Positions 32,045-41,066 of a DNA stretch of 64,000 bases are shown here, piece by piece; the stretch's first letter is position 1; every line of letters begins with the position of its first letter. This DNA comes from Cellulomonas shaoxiangyii. GTDB taxonomy: Bacteria; Actinomycetota; Actinomycetes; Actinomycetales; Cellulomonadaceae. Below the pieces are notes generated by a model. The model made no database searches. It saw nothing but the letters and a program-made list of their open reading frames with translations, and was not told where the DNA came from. The translations under genes and the position numbers were made by a program. The stretch spans positions 1,364,001 through 1,428,000 of the forward strand of contig NZ_CP039291.1 in the NCBI RefSeq assembly GCF_004798685.1. The letters are read 5' to 3'.

Positions 32045-32971
32045 TCAGGCGAGCGGGCCGCGCCCGCGCCGGGCACGCGCGACCGCCACGGCGGCGTCCC
32101 GCTCGGCGGCGTCCGCCTCGGCCTGCGCGAGCGCGTGCAGCCGACCGAACGTGAACGTGTTCTGGCCGTCGAGGTACGCCGCCATGGCCATCCGCCGCAG
32201 TGACGCCTGCCGCACGCGCGCGTCGTGGTGCTCGCCCAGAGCCGCCTGCACGGTCGCCGCCCGTCGTGCCGCGCGTGCCGCCCGGTCGCCGACCGCCGAC
32301 GAGGCGAGCTCGCTCGCGTACCGTGCCCGGCGCGCGTCCTTGCGCGCGTCGTGGAGCGCGTGGTCGTGGAGGTCGCCGGGCGGCAGGGCGTCGGCGCGGC
32401 CCACGGCGGCGTCGAAGCGCCGCCAGGCCCGCCGGGCCCGCCGAGCCAGGTAGCGGTCGGCCGGCTCGTCCGCGCGCGGACCGGGCGGGAGGTCCTCGGC
32501 GAGCGCCGCGAGCACCGCGAGCGTGCGCCGGTGCGCACCCGAGGCGAGGTGCGCGCGCAGCGGGCCCAGCGCCGCCCGCTGCGCGGCACGACGGTCGTCG
32601 TCGACGCGCTCGCGCACCGGGCCGACGACGAGCTCGACCGGCTCGTCGGCCAGGCGGCGCAGCAGCGCGTGGCGCTCGACCGCCGGGTCCCGCACGTCCC
32701 CGAGCAGCCGGCCCAGCGTGCGCAGGTCCGCGCGCACCGGGGCCACCCGGGCGCGGTCCAGCACGGGGGCGAAGTCCCCGAGCGCCGTGCGCAGCCGCCG
32801 CGTGGCCACGCGGGCGTCGTGCACCGCCTCGTCGTCCCCCGCCGCCAGCGCGGGGTCCGCGGCGACCAGCGCAGCCACGGCGGCGGCGACGTAGGCGCGC
32901 ACGTGCTCACGGGCCGAGCCGTCCCGGGGGGCGGTGGGCGCGTGCGGCAGCACCTCGGACGTGCCGGTCAC
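32045..32971 (-). CDS. CHAD domain protein
   Basis: 308 residues, all-helical, Arg/Ala-rich. Two conserved histidine blocks, EAVHDARVATRRLRTAL near residue 45 and HALHDARKDARRARYASEL near 215, define the CHAD repeat pair that binds polyphosphate. The GTG start overlaps the stop of the upstream reductase by 4 nt (GTGA on its strand), so it is translated as the second gene of that pair. Confidence 0.88.
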   Translation of the reverse strand: MTGTSEVLPHAPTAPRDGSAREHVRAYVAAAVAALVAADPALAAGDDEAVHDARVATRRLRTALGDFAPVLDRARVAPVRADLRTLGRLLGDVRDPAVERHALLRRLADEPVELVVGPVRERVDDDRRAAQRAALGPLRAHLASGAHRRTLAVLAALAEDLPPGPRADEPADRYLARRARRAWRRFDAAVGRADALPPGDLHDHALHDARKDARRARYASELASSAVGDRAARAARRAATVQAALGEHHDARVRQASLRRMAMAAYLDGQNTFTFGRLHALAQAEADAAERDAAVAVARARRGRGPLA

Positions 32972-33990
32972 GCCGCCGGCCCGTCGTCCGCGTCGGCGCC
33001 GTGCCCGGTGGCGACGCGGTCGTCGTCCCGGACGGGGCCGGGCGGCGTCCCGTCCCCGAACGGTCGCCCGCCCAGCGCCTCGCGGCCGTGCGCCGTCAGC
33101 CACCCGCCCACGAGCGGCCCGCGGGGCACCACACCGGACGGGTTGATGTCCCGGTGCACGCCGTAGTAGTGCTGCTTGATGTGGACGAAGTCCACCGTGT
33201 CGCCGAAGCCGGGGGTCTGGAAGAGGTCCCGCGCGTACGCCCACAGCACCGGCATCTCGGTGAACTTCGACCGGTTGCACCTGAAGTGGCCGTGGTAGAC
33301 GGCGTCGAAGCGCACGAGCGTCGTGAACAGGCGCACGTCCGCCTCGGTGATGGTCTCGCCCACCAGGTACCGGCGGTCGGTGAGGCGCTCGGAGAGCCAG
33401 TCGAGGCCCGCGAACAGACGGTCGTACGCGCGGTCGTACGACTGCTGCGTCCCGGCGAACCCGCACCGGTACACGCCGTTGTTCACGTCCCGGTACACGC
33501 GCGCGTCGACCTCGTCGATCTCGTCGCGCAGCGCCGGCGGGTACAGGTCGGGCGCGCCCGGTCGGTGGAGCGCGGTCCACTCGGTCTCGAGGTCGAGCGT
33601 CATCTGCCCGTAGTCGTTCGTCACCACCATGCCGGACGGCACGTCGACGATCGCGGGCACCGTGATGCCGCGGGGGTACTCCGGGTCGCGCGCGAGGTAC
33701 GCGTCCCGGATGCGGGGGATGCCCAGCACCGGGTCGACGCCGCCCGGGTCGAGGTCGAACGTCCACGAGCGCTCGTCGTGCGTGGGGCCGCAGACGCCCA
33801 TCGAGAGGGCGTCCTCCAGGCCGAGCAGGCGGCGGACGATCACGGCGCGGCTCGCCCACGGGCACGCGCGCGACACGACGAGCCGGTACCGGCCCGGCGC
33901 GACCGGCCAGCCGTCCCGCCCGTCGGCCGTGATGCGCGTCGTGATGTAGCGCGTGTCGCGGTCGTAGTCCGTGCCGGGCGTCACGTACAC
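32968..33990 (-). CDS. Glutathionyl-hydroquinone reductase family protein (YqjG/ECM4-like)
   Basis: 340 residues with an omega/xi-class GST fold. ACPWASR places the catalytic Cys at residue 43; NDYGQM, FAGTQQSYDRAYDRLFAGLDWLSERL and the YYGVHRDINPSGVVPRGP C-terminal motif are family signatures. It reduces glutathionyl- (or, in actinobacteria, possibly mycothiol-derived) hydroquinones. The Pro/Gly/Asp-rich tail is extra. Start GTG 33990 has no clear SD and upstream codons offer no other ATG/GTG. Confidence 0.88.
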   Translation of the reverse strand: MYVTPGTDYDRDTRYITTRITADGRDGWPVAPGRYRLVVSRACPWASRAVIVRRLLGLEDALSMGVCGPTHDERSWTFDLDPGGVDPVLGIPRIRDAYLARDPEYPRGITVPAIVDVPSGMVVTNDYGQMTLDLETEWTALHRPGAPDLYPPALRDEIDEVDARVYRDVNNGVYRCGFAGTQQSYDRAYDRLFAGLDWLSERLTDRRYLVGETITEADVRLFTTLVRFDAVYHGHFRCNRSKFTEMPVLWAYARDLFQTPGFGDTVDFVHIKQHYYGVHRDINPSGVVPRGPLVGGWLTAHGREALGGRPFGDGTPPGPVRDDDRVATGHGADADDGPAA

Positions 33991-34186
33991 ACCGGGGCGC
34001 TCGTGCGCGGCCGTGGCGGGGACGGCGTGGTCGCCCGTCGCCCCCCGGTGCTGCTGCTCGCGCCGGGGGAGGTGGCGGTGGGGGTCGCGTCGGGGTCCAC
34101 CTGCCGATGATCTCGCGTGCAGGCGGGTGCCGCAGGACCGGTGCCCGTTCGCCGGACCGCAGTCTGCACCCGCCGGTGCTGCCGCC

Positions 34187-34192
34187 TACAGT
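34187..34192 (+). promoter_or_regulatory. Candidate -10 of the lipoprotein gene
   Basis: TACAGT; +1 near 34199 with a 76-nt leader to GTG 34275. No clear -35. Confidence 0.35.
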
Positions 34193-34274
34193 GTGGGGGC
34201 GTCGGCCGGAGGCCGGCCACGGCCGCGGCCGTGCGAGTCGCGGCGACGTGCCGCCCGACCCGGGAGGGGACTGC

Positions 34275-36119
34275 GTGCAGCCGGTGAGGCCCCAGGCGAC
34301 CGACCCAGCGGGCACCCCGCCCGCCACGACGGGGCGGGTCACGACCGACAGCCCGGTCCGCCCCGCGCCCCGCACGGTGCTGCACCACGGCGGCGCCCTC
34401 CGCGCCGGGCGCGCCGCGCCGCGCCGCCGGCTGGCCGCGCTCGTCGCCGCCGTGGCGGCGCTCGCAGCCTGCACGGCCGGCACGCCGGACGCCCCGGCAC
34501 GGACGGACGCGATCCGGCCCTCGGCGTCGGCGACGGCGGCCGCTGCCACCCTGCACCCGACGCCGCCACCGGCCACGGTCACGTCCGGCTCGGACGCGGT
34601 CGCCGCCGTGCAGGCGTCCGCCGCCGTGTTCGCGTCGTCCCCGGTCGTCGTGCTCGCGGACGCGGCCGACGTCCCCGCGCAGCTCACGGCCGCCTCCGCC
34701 GCGGTCGCGGTCGGCGCGCCCGTGCTGCTGACCGGCGCGGACGCCGACGTGGCCGCCGAGATCGAGCGGCTCGGTGCCGGGGCGGCACTCGTCGTCGGTG
34801 CCGCGGACGCCGCAGCGCTGCCCGCCGAGGTCGACGCCGTGCCGCTCGCACCCGGCGCCGACGCCGACGCGGTCGCGCGCGCCACCGGGCGCACGGCCGG
34901 CGCGGACACCGTCGTGCCGGCCGGCGGGGAGGCCGCCGCCGTGCGCGCCCTCACGCCCGGCGACGTCGCGGTGCTCCGCTCCGAGCAGGCGGCGTCGGAC
35001 GACGGCCCCTCTGCCGGCACCACCCCCTCCGCCGGGACGCCCTCCGCCGCCGTCCTGCCCGCCACCGCGTCGCCCGCGCCCGGACCGGCGGTGCTCGGCC
35101 TGGTCGCGGGTCCGCAGCCCCTCGCCGCGCTCGCGACGCTGCGCGCCGCAGGTGCCGGGGTCGTCGACGTGCCCGGCGCGGACCCCCGCTCGACCTCCGC
35201 CGTGGTCGAGCAGGTCGCCGCCGCGCAGCCCGTCGCCGTCGTGGCGCTCGGCGACGCGTTCGGCCCGGCCGACCGGCTCGCGGCGCGCGTGGCCTCGGCG
35301 CGGACGGGCACGCAGCTGCCCGGCGGGGGGCAGCTCGTCTTCCCCGCGATCGAGGGGCAGCCCGGCAAGAAGTACGTCGCGCTCTACGGCACGCCGGGCT
35401 CGAGCGCGCTGGGCGTGCTCGGCGAGCAGGACGTGCCGGCGACCCTCGCGCGCGCCGAGCAGCACGCCGCGCCCTACCGCGGACTGACGGGTGACACGGT
35501 GGTGCCGGCGGTCGAGATCATCGCGACGGTCGCGTCGGCCGGACCGGGGAACGACGGCGACTACTCGTCGGAGCGCCCCGTCGAGGACCTGCGCCCCCTG
35601 GTCGAGGCGGCCGGCGCGGCGGGGATGACGGTCGTGCTCGACCTGCAGCCGGGCCGCACCGACTTCGTCACGCAGGCCCAGCGCTACGCCGACCTCCTCG
35701 CACTGCCGCACGTCGGGCTCGCACTCGACCCCGAGTGGAGGCTGGCGCCGGACCAGGTGCACCTGCGCCAGATCGGCTCGGTGGGTGCCGACGAGGTCAA
35801 CGCGACGGCGGCGTGGCTCGCGCAGTTCACGCGTGAGCGGGGCCTGCCGCAGAAGATGTTCGTGCTGCACCAGTTCTCGCTGCGGATGATCACCGAGCGC
35901 GAGCGCATCGACACGTCGCACGACGAGCTGGCGACGGTCGTCCACGTCGACGGCCAGGGCGGGCAGGCCGCCAAGGCGGGCACCTGGGCTGCGCTGCGCG
36001 CCGGGGCGCCCCCCGTGCACTGGGGCTGGAAGAACTTCTACGACGAGGACCAGCCGATGCTGGACCCGGTGGAGACCTACCAGGTGCAGCCCGTCCCGGA
36101 CCTCGTCACATACCAGTGA
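34275..36119 (+). CDS. Predicted lipoprotein with cell-wall-binding-like N-terminal region
   Basis: 614 residues. RRRLAALVAAVAALAAC (Cys at about residue 67) is a lipoprotein signal with lipobox LAAC; the extra N-terminal residues suggest the real start may be GTG 34377, although GTG 34275 has a strong GGGAGGGGA SD. Residues ~95-330 show repeated VVVLADAADVPAQLTAASAAV / VLLTGADADVAAEIERLG units like cell-wall-binding repeat 2. Residues ~400-614 form another domain (GMTVVLDLQPGRTDF, HVGLALDPEWRL, VHWGWKNFYDEDQPML) resembling a TIM-barrel-type fold. Exported and membrane-anchored; function unknown. Confidence 0.8.
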   Translation: MQPVRPQATDPAGTPPATTGRVTTDSPVRPAPRTVLHHGGALRAGRAAPRRRLAALVAAVAALAACTAGTPDAPARTDAIRPSASATAAAATLHPTPPPATVTSGSDAVAAVQASAAVFASSPVVVLADAADVPAQLTAASAAVAVGAPVLLTGADADVAAEIERLGAGAALVVGAADAAALPAEVDAVPLAPGADADAVARATGRTAGADTVVPAGGEAAAVRALTPGDVAVLRSEQAASDDGPSAGTTPSAGTPSAAVLPATASPAPGPAVLGLVAGPQPLAALATLRAAGAGVVDVPGADPRSTSAVVEQVAAAQPVAVVALGDAFGPADRLAARVASARTGTQLPGGGQLVFPAIEGQPGKKYVALYGTPGSSALGVLGEQDVPATLARAEQHAAPYRGLTGDTVVPAVEIIATVASAGPGNDGDYSSERPVEDLRPLVEAAGAAGMTVVLDLQPGRTDFVTQAQRYADLLALPHVGLALDPEWRLAPDQVHLRQIGSVGADEVNATAAWLAQFTRERGLPQKMFVLHQFSLRMITERERIDTSHDELATVVHVDGQGGQAAKAGTWAALRAGAPPVHWGWKNFYDEDQPMLDPVETYQVQPVPDLVTYQ

Positions 36120-36332
36120 GCGCCGCCGCGCGCAGCCGGGCCGTCCCGGTGCCCACGTGGGCGGACCCCGACCGACAGCGTCGCGACGTCACGTCCTGAG
36201 GCTCACGCTCACGGACGGCGAGAGCGCTGACCTGCCCGCCGGCACGCCACGGCGGCGCCCGGCGCGCCGCCGCGCGCCCCACCTGGCACCATCACCGGCG
36301 TGCGCCCCGCGCGCCCCGAGACGAGGAGAACC

Positions 36333-37109
36333 ATGACCGCACCCGTCAAGATCGGCGTCCAGCTGAAGCCCCAGCACGCCGACTACGCCCAGATCCGCGA
36401 CGCCGTCCTGCGCGCCGAGGACCTCGGGGTCGACGTGATCTTCAACTGGGACCACTTCTTCCCCTTGAGCGGTGAGCCCGACGGCAAGCACTTCGAGTGC
36501 TGGACGATGCTGGGCGCCTGGGCCGAGCAGACGAGCCGCGTCGAGATCGGCGCGCTCGTCACGTGCAACTCGTACCGCAACCCGGACCTGCTGGCCGACA
36601 TGGCCCGCACGGTCGACCACATCAGCGGCGGGCGGCTGATCCTCGGCATCGGAGCGGGCTGGTTCGAGCGCGACTACACCGAGTACGGCTACGAGTTCGG
36701 CACCGCCGGGTCGCGCATCGCGGACCTCGCCGACGCCATGCCGCGCATCAAGGCCCGCTGGGCGGCGATGAACCCGACCCCGACGCGCGACATCCCCGTG
36801 ATGATCGGCGGCGGCGGCGAGCGCAAGACGCTGCGCGTGGTGGCGGAGCACGCGGACATCTGGCACTCGTTCGGCGACGTGGAGACGCTGCGGCGCAAGA
36901 GCGGCATCCTCGACGAGCACGGCGCGGCCGTGGGTCGCGACACGGCGTCGCTGGTGACCCGCTCGGTCGCCGTCGACGGCTCGGACCCGCAGGACGTCGC
37001 CCAGGAGCTGCTCGACGCCGGCGTCCGGCTGTTCACCACCAGCGCCGGTGGACCCGACTACGACCTGACACGCACCGAGAAGTGGGTGCGCTGGCGCGAC
37101 TCGCTCTGA
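36333..37109 (+). CDS. LLM-class F420-dependent oxidoreductase
   Basis: 258 residues, luciferase-like TIM barrel. KIGVQLKPQHADYAQIRDAV at the start, NWDHFFPL, ARTVDHISGGRLILGIGAGW and PVMIGGGGERKTLRVVAEHADIW are typical of the actinobacterial TIGR03560-like F420 family. It transfers hydride from reduced F420 to an unknown substrate. ATG 36333 follows GAGGAGAA. Confidence 0.9.
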   Translation: MTAPVKIGVQLKPQHADYAQIRDAVLRAEDLGVDVIFNWDHFFPLSGEPDGKHFECWTMLGAWAEQTSRVEIGALVTCNSYRNPDLLADMARTVDHISGGRLILGIGAGWFERDYTEYGYEFGTAGSRIADLADAMPRIKARWAAMNPTPTRDIPVMIGGGGERKTLRVVAEHADIWHSFGDVETLRRKSGILDEHGAAVGRDTASLVTRSVAVDGSDPQDVAQELLDAGVRLFTTSAGGPDYDLTRTEKWVRWRDSL

Positions 37110-37222
37110 CCCCCGGCAGGCCACGGCCGGTCCGCCGCGCCCGGCTCCGGGCGGTGGCGGGCCGGCCGTCCCGTGCGCCTGGCGCGCGAGTCGCCGCGTC
37201 GTGGCGCGCGGGTCGCCGCGCA

Positions 37223-37228
37223 TAGGCT
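37223..37228 (+). promoter_or_regulatory. -10 hexamer of the metallophosphoesterase gene
   Basis: TAGGCT ends 9 nt before ATG 37237; leaderless or nearly so. Confidence 0.5.
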
Positions 37229-37236
37229 CTGCCCCG

Positions 37237-39321
37237 ATGGACGAGGCCCGGAGCGCGCCCCCGCCTGCCGGGGCACCCGTGGGCGGCGCGCCCTGGTGGC
37301 GGCGCCGGCCGCGGCTGCGCGCACCGCGCCCGCGCACGTTCGCGCTGGCGCTGCTGGCCGTGGTGGCGGCGCTGGTCTTCGGCGTCACCACCGCGACCGT
37401 GCAGGCGTCGCTCGGGCCGCACGTCACCCGCTACGACGTCACGACGGACTCGACGGTGACGATCGACCTCGGCCCCCTCGGGACGCTGCAGATCGACTCG
37501 CCGCTGCCCCTGACGCTGGGCGTCCGTGCGACGGTGCAGGAGATCCCCGCGCAGGTCACCGAGCTCGGTCAGGCGACGACCCTGCAGGCGCTCGCGGACG
37601 ACCTCACCTCCTACCTGCAGTTCTTCTCGGGCCCCGAGGCGGCCGTGCGCGACGTGGCCGTCGCGTTGGCGGCGGACGCGGCCGCCCGCTCGCTGCTCGC
37701 GCTCCTCGTCCTCGTCGGGGTGTGGTGGGGGGTCCGGCTCCTGCTCGGCGCGGACCGGCGCGCGCAGCTCACCGCGGTGCTGCGGCCGTACCGCCGGCAG
37801 GCCGTCGCAGGGGCGCTCGTGCTCGTCCTGGGCGCGACCGTGCTGACGTCGAGCGTCGCCCCCGAGGACCAGCCGCAGTCCCAGGTCGCCGCCTCGGCCG
37901 TGTTCGACGGCACCCCGCTCGCGGGGGCGCGCGTCACCGGGCGGCTCGGCGGCATCATCGACACGTACGGGGGCTACGCCGTCGACGCGTGGCGCGCGAA
38001 CGAGGAGTTCTACGCGCGGGCCGACTCCGCGCTCGCGGTCGCCTGGACGGAGTGGGCCGAGGCCGACGCACGGGCGGCGCAGGAGCCCGCGCCCACGGGC
38101 GCGCCGGACGGCCAGGACGGGTCCGACGACGCGTCCGCCGACGTCCCGGCGGACGGCGCCGTCGTGGGCGACCCGGCACCGGCGGTGGACCCCGCTGCGG
38201 GCGACGGGGGCGACGCGGCGGCCGCGGGCGCGGGCGCCGACCCCGCGGACCCGGACCCCGCCGGCCCGGACGCCGTCGACGGCGCGCCCACCGAGGACGC
38301 GTCCACCGACGACGCACCCACAGACGACGCGCCCGCAGACGACGCACCCACCGACGACGCGCCCACCGACGACGCGACCCGACGCGCCGCCGAGGAGGAC
38401 CCGGTCGAGCCGGTGACCCTGCTCGTGGTGTCCGACCTGCACTGCAACGTGGGCATGGCCCCGCTGGTGCGCACGCTCGCGGAGCTGGCGGAGGTCGACG
38501 CCGTCCTGGACGCGGGCGACACCACGATGAACGGCACGTCCGTCGAGCAGTACTGCGTGACGGCGTTCGCGCGCGCGGTGCCGGGCGGCGTCCCGCTCGT
38601 CACCGCTCCGGGCAACCACGACTCCCGCGACACGACGCGCCGCTACGCCCGGGCGGGCGCGACCGTGCTCGACGGGTCGGTGGTCGACGTCGCCGGTGTG
38701 CGCGTGCTGGGTGACCGGGACGCGAACGAGACCCGCGTGGGCGGCGGGACGACGACGGCGGACGACGAGACGCCGCGCGAGCAGGCGCGCCGGCTGGCCG
38801 AGACGGCGTGCGACGCCGGGGACGTCGACCTCCTGCTCCTCCACACGCCCACCGGCGGCGACGAGGCCCTCGATCAGGGCTGCGTGCCCGCGCAGGTGTC
38901 CGGCCACTACCACCGGCGGGTCGGCCCCGAGCAGGTCGGCCTGGGGGTGCGGTACATCAGCTCCAGCACGGCGGGCGCCACGCTCGGCCAGCCCACGGTG
39001 GGGCCGCTGCGCGGGGTCGCCGAGCTGACCCTGCTCCGCTTCGACCCGCGCGAGCGGCGCTTCCTCGACGTGCAGGTCGTGGCGGTGTCGCCGGACGGGA
39101 GCGTCGAGGTGCAGGACCGGCAGCCGTGGCCCGAGGTGGTCGTGCCCGAGCCGGAGGACGCCACGGGAGAGGGCACTCAGGACGGCACGCCGGACGGCAC
39201 GGGGGAGGGCACGGAGGACGGCGCCGGCGACGGCACGTCGGGTGACGGCACCGACGGACCGGCGACACCGGGGACCGGCGACGCCCGCCCGGAGGGTGAG
39301 GTTCCCGGCAACGGCGGGTGA
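37237..39321 (+). CDS. Membrane-anchored metallophosphoesterase
   Basis: 694 residues. One N-terminal span (about 33-55) and two more around 150-172 and 186-206 anchor the protein. An Asp/Ala/Pro-rich linker with a 15-nt tandem repeat (38290-38379) precedes the calcineurin-like domain: SDLHCN near 401, LDAGDTTMNG, APGNHDSR and SGHYHRR (GHxH), which together bind two metals. The C-terminus is another Gly/Asp/Thr-rich tail. The phosphoesterase domain most likely faces outward. Substrate is unknown. Confidence 0.9.
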   Translation: MDEARSAPPPAGAPVGGAPWWRRRPRLRAPRPRTFALALLAVVAALVFGVTTATVQASLGPHVTRYDVTTDSTVTIDLGPLGTLQIDSPLPLTLGVRATVQEIPAQVTELGQATTLQALADDLTSYLQFFSGPEAAVRDVAVALAADAAARSLLALLVLVGVWWGVRLLLGADRRAQLTAVLRPYRRQAVAGALVLVLGATVLTSSVAPEDQPQSQVAASAVFDGTPLAGARVTGRLGGIIDTYGGYAVDAWRANEEFYARADSALAVAWTEWAEADARAAQEPAPTGAPDGQDGSDDASADVPADGAVVGDPAPAVDPAAGDGGDAAAAGAGADPADPDPAGPDAVDGAPTEDASTDDAPTDDAPADDAPTDDAPTDDATRRAAEEDPVEPVTLLVVSDLHCNVGMAPLVRTLAELAEVDAVLDAGDTTMNGTSVEQYCVTAFARAVPGGVPLVTAPGNHDSRDTTRRYARAGATVLDGSVVDVAGVRVLGDRDANETRVGGGTTTADDETPREQARRLAETACDAGDVDLLLLHTPTGGDEALDQGCVPAQVSGHYHRRVGPEQVGLGVRYISSSTAGATLGQPTVGPLRGVAELTLLRFDPRERRFLDVQVVAVSPDGSVEVQDRQPWPEVVVPEPEDATGEGTQDGTPDGTGEGTEDGAGDGTSGDGTDGPATPGTGDARPEGEVPGNGG
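38290..38379 (+). repeat. 15-nt tandem repeat, six copies
   Basis: Six imperfect copies of ACCGACGACGCGCCC encode T/A-D-D-A-P/T units in the linker of the metallophosphoesterase. In frame, so length changes are tolerated. Confidence 0.9.
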
Positions 39322-39424
39322 ACAGAGTGGGGCGCGGCCTTGCGCATCCCGCGCGGAGGTGTTGCCCTGGATCAGCCGGTGGTCGCAGGGGGTGGCCGTC
39401 GGTGTCCCTGGGGGAGGGAACCGC

Positions 39425-41017
39425 GTGCGTCCGTCGTCTGCCGCCGTCCTGGCCGTGCCGCTCGCCGCGGTGCTCGTCGTCGCCGCGGGGGGCCCGGCGG
39501 CGGCGGGACCCGGGGAGGACGTCCTGCGCGGCGGCGAGACCCTGGTCCCGGGGCAGGCGCTGGTCGCCCCGGGCGGCGCCCACACGCTCCTGCTGCAGCC
39601 CGACGGCTCGCTGGGTCTCTACGGGCTCGACGGTGCGGTGCGCTGGTCGTCGGGCCGGGGCGTGCCCGGGTCCACGGTGCGCGCCACGGAGTCGGGGGAC
39701 GTCGAGGCGGTCGCGCCCGACGGCACGGTCGTGTGGCGGACCGGGACCGCGGTGCCCGGCGGTGTGCTGCAGGTGCGCGAGGACGGCGACCTCGTCGTGG
39801 TCGACGGCGCCGGCACGGTGGCGTGGGAGAGCGGCACGGCGCAGGAGCCCGCCAGTCTCTCCGGCCCCGTGCGCCTGGCGCCCGGTGACGTGCTCTCGTC
39901 GCCCGACGGCCTGCACAACCTCTTCGTGCTCCCGGACGTGGGCGTACAGCTGATGGGTCCCGACGGCACGGTCCGGTGGGCGCCCGGCGTGGACGGCACC
40001 GAGGCGGCCGGTGCGGCGCCCGGTGGCCCCGCGGTCGCCCTCGAGCTGCGACGGGACGGCAACCTCGTCGCGGTCGACGCGGACGGCACGTGGCTGTGGC
40101 GCAGCCGCACGGCCGGCCAGGGCGGCACCACGCTGTCGCTGCGGGACGACGGGACGCTCGCGCTGCTCGCCGCGGACGGCGCACCCGTGTGGTCGTCGGG
40201 TGCTCCCATCGGGCCCGCGGAGCTCGGGCCGGGCGCCGAGCTGGCGGCGGGTGCGTCGTTGGGGTCGCCGTCGGGCCACCTGCGCCTCGAGGTCGCCGGC
40301 GGCGCCCTGGTCGCGTCCTTCGACGGCGACCCGCTGTGGACGTCCGGCACCACGACCGGCGTGACGCTGCGCCTGCAGGACGACGGTGACCTGGTGCTGC
40401 TCGACGCCGCGGGCGCGCCGGTGTGGGGCACGGGGACCGCGGGGCGGCCCGGTGCGCGGCTCGCGCTCGAGGAGACCGCGGTCGTGCTGGTCGGCCCGGT
40501 GGGTGAGGTGCTGTGGCAGGTCGCCGTGCCGGAGGGGCGGGTGCCGAGCGGCGCCGCGCCCGCGGGGGGCGTACCGAGCGGCGCCGTGCCCACCGACTGC
40601 GGCCTCGTCGACGGTCCCGTGGCGCAGGGGGACACGGTGGTCACGAGCGGCGGGATCCGCGTGCACCCGTGCCTCGCGCCGGCGGTCGACGCGCTCGTCG
40701 AGGCGGCGCGCGCCGACGGCATCGAGCTGGGGGGCGGCGGGTGGCGCAGCGCCGAGCAGCAGATCGCCCTGCGCCGGGCGCACTGCGGACCGACGGACTG
40801 GCACGTCTACGAGGCTCCGGCGTCGTCGTGCTCCCCGAGCACCGCACCCCCCGGGTCGTCGCGCCACGAGCGTGGTCTCGCGATCGACTTCACGGCGGGC
40901 GGCCGCACGCTGGGCGCCGGTTCGGCGGGGTACACGTGGCTCGTCGAGCACGCCGCGGACCACGGGCTCGAGAACCTGCCCGGGGAGCCGTGGCACTGGA
41001 GCGTCGACGGTCGCTGA
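39425..41017 (+). CDS. Secreted bulb-type lectin / VanY D,D-carboxypeptidase fusion
   Basis: 530 residues with a signal peptide (cleavage after about GPAAA, residue 27). About residues 35-375 hold three bulb-type (B-lectin, monocot mannose-binding) domains built of DGxLxLxxxDGxVxWxSGT strands, for example REDGDLVVVDGAGTVAW and RRDGNLVAVDADGTWLW. The C-terminal domain (about 400-530) is peptidase M15/VanY: GGWRSAEQQIALRRAHC, SRHERGLAIDF with zinc His and Asp, and EPWHWS with the catalytic Glu and third His. It probably trims D-Ala-D-Ala stems or foreign peptidoglycan while bound to glycan. GTG 39425 has GGAGGG 6 nt upstream. Confidence 0.9.
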   Translation: MRPSSAAVLAVPLAAVLVVAAGGPAAAGPGEDVLRGGETLVPGQALVAPGGAHTLLLQPDGSLGLYGLDGAVRWSSGRGVPGSTVRATESGDVEAVAPDGTVVWRTGTAVPGGVLQVREDGDLVVVDGAGTVAWESGTAQEPASLSGPVRLAPGDVLSSPDGLHNLFVLPDVGVQLMGPDGTVRWAPGVDGTEAAGAAPGGPAVALELRRDGNLVAVDADGTWLWRSRTAGQGGTTLSLRDDGTLALLAADGAPVWSSGAPIGPAELGPGAELAAGASLGSPSGHLRLEVAGGALVASFDGDPLWTSGTTTGVTLRLQDDGDLVLLDAAGAPVWGTGTAGRPGARLALEETAVVLVGPVGEVLWQVAVPEGRVPSGAAPAGGVPSGAVPTDCGLVDGPVAQGDTVVTSGGIRVHPCLAPAVDALVEAARADGIELGGGGWRSAEQQIALRRAHCGPTDWHVYEAPASSCSPSTAPPGSSRHERGLAIDFTAGGRTLGAGSAGYTWLVEHAADHGLENLPGEPWHWSVDGR

Positions 41018-41053
41018 CCGAGCACGTCCCCGTACCGGCCCTGCCGTCCGCCC

Positions 41054-41059
41054 TACCCT
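41054..41059 (+). promoter_or_regulatory. -10 hexamer of the DtxR/MntR-type regulator
   Basis: TACCCT ends 8 nt before GTG 41067. Confidence 0.5.
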
Positions 41060-41066
41060 GGTCCCC

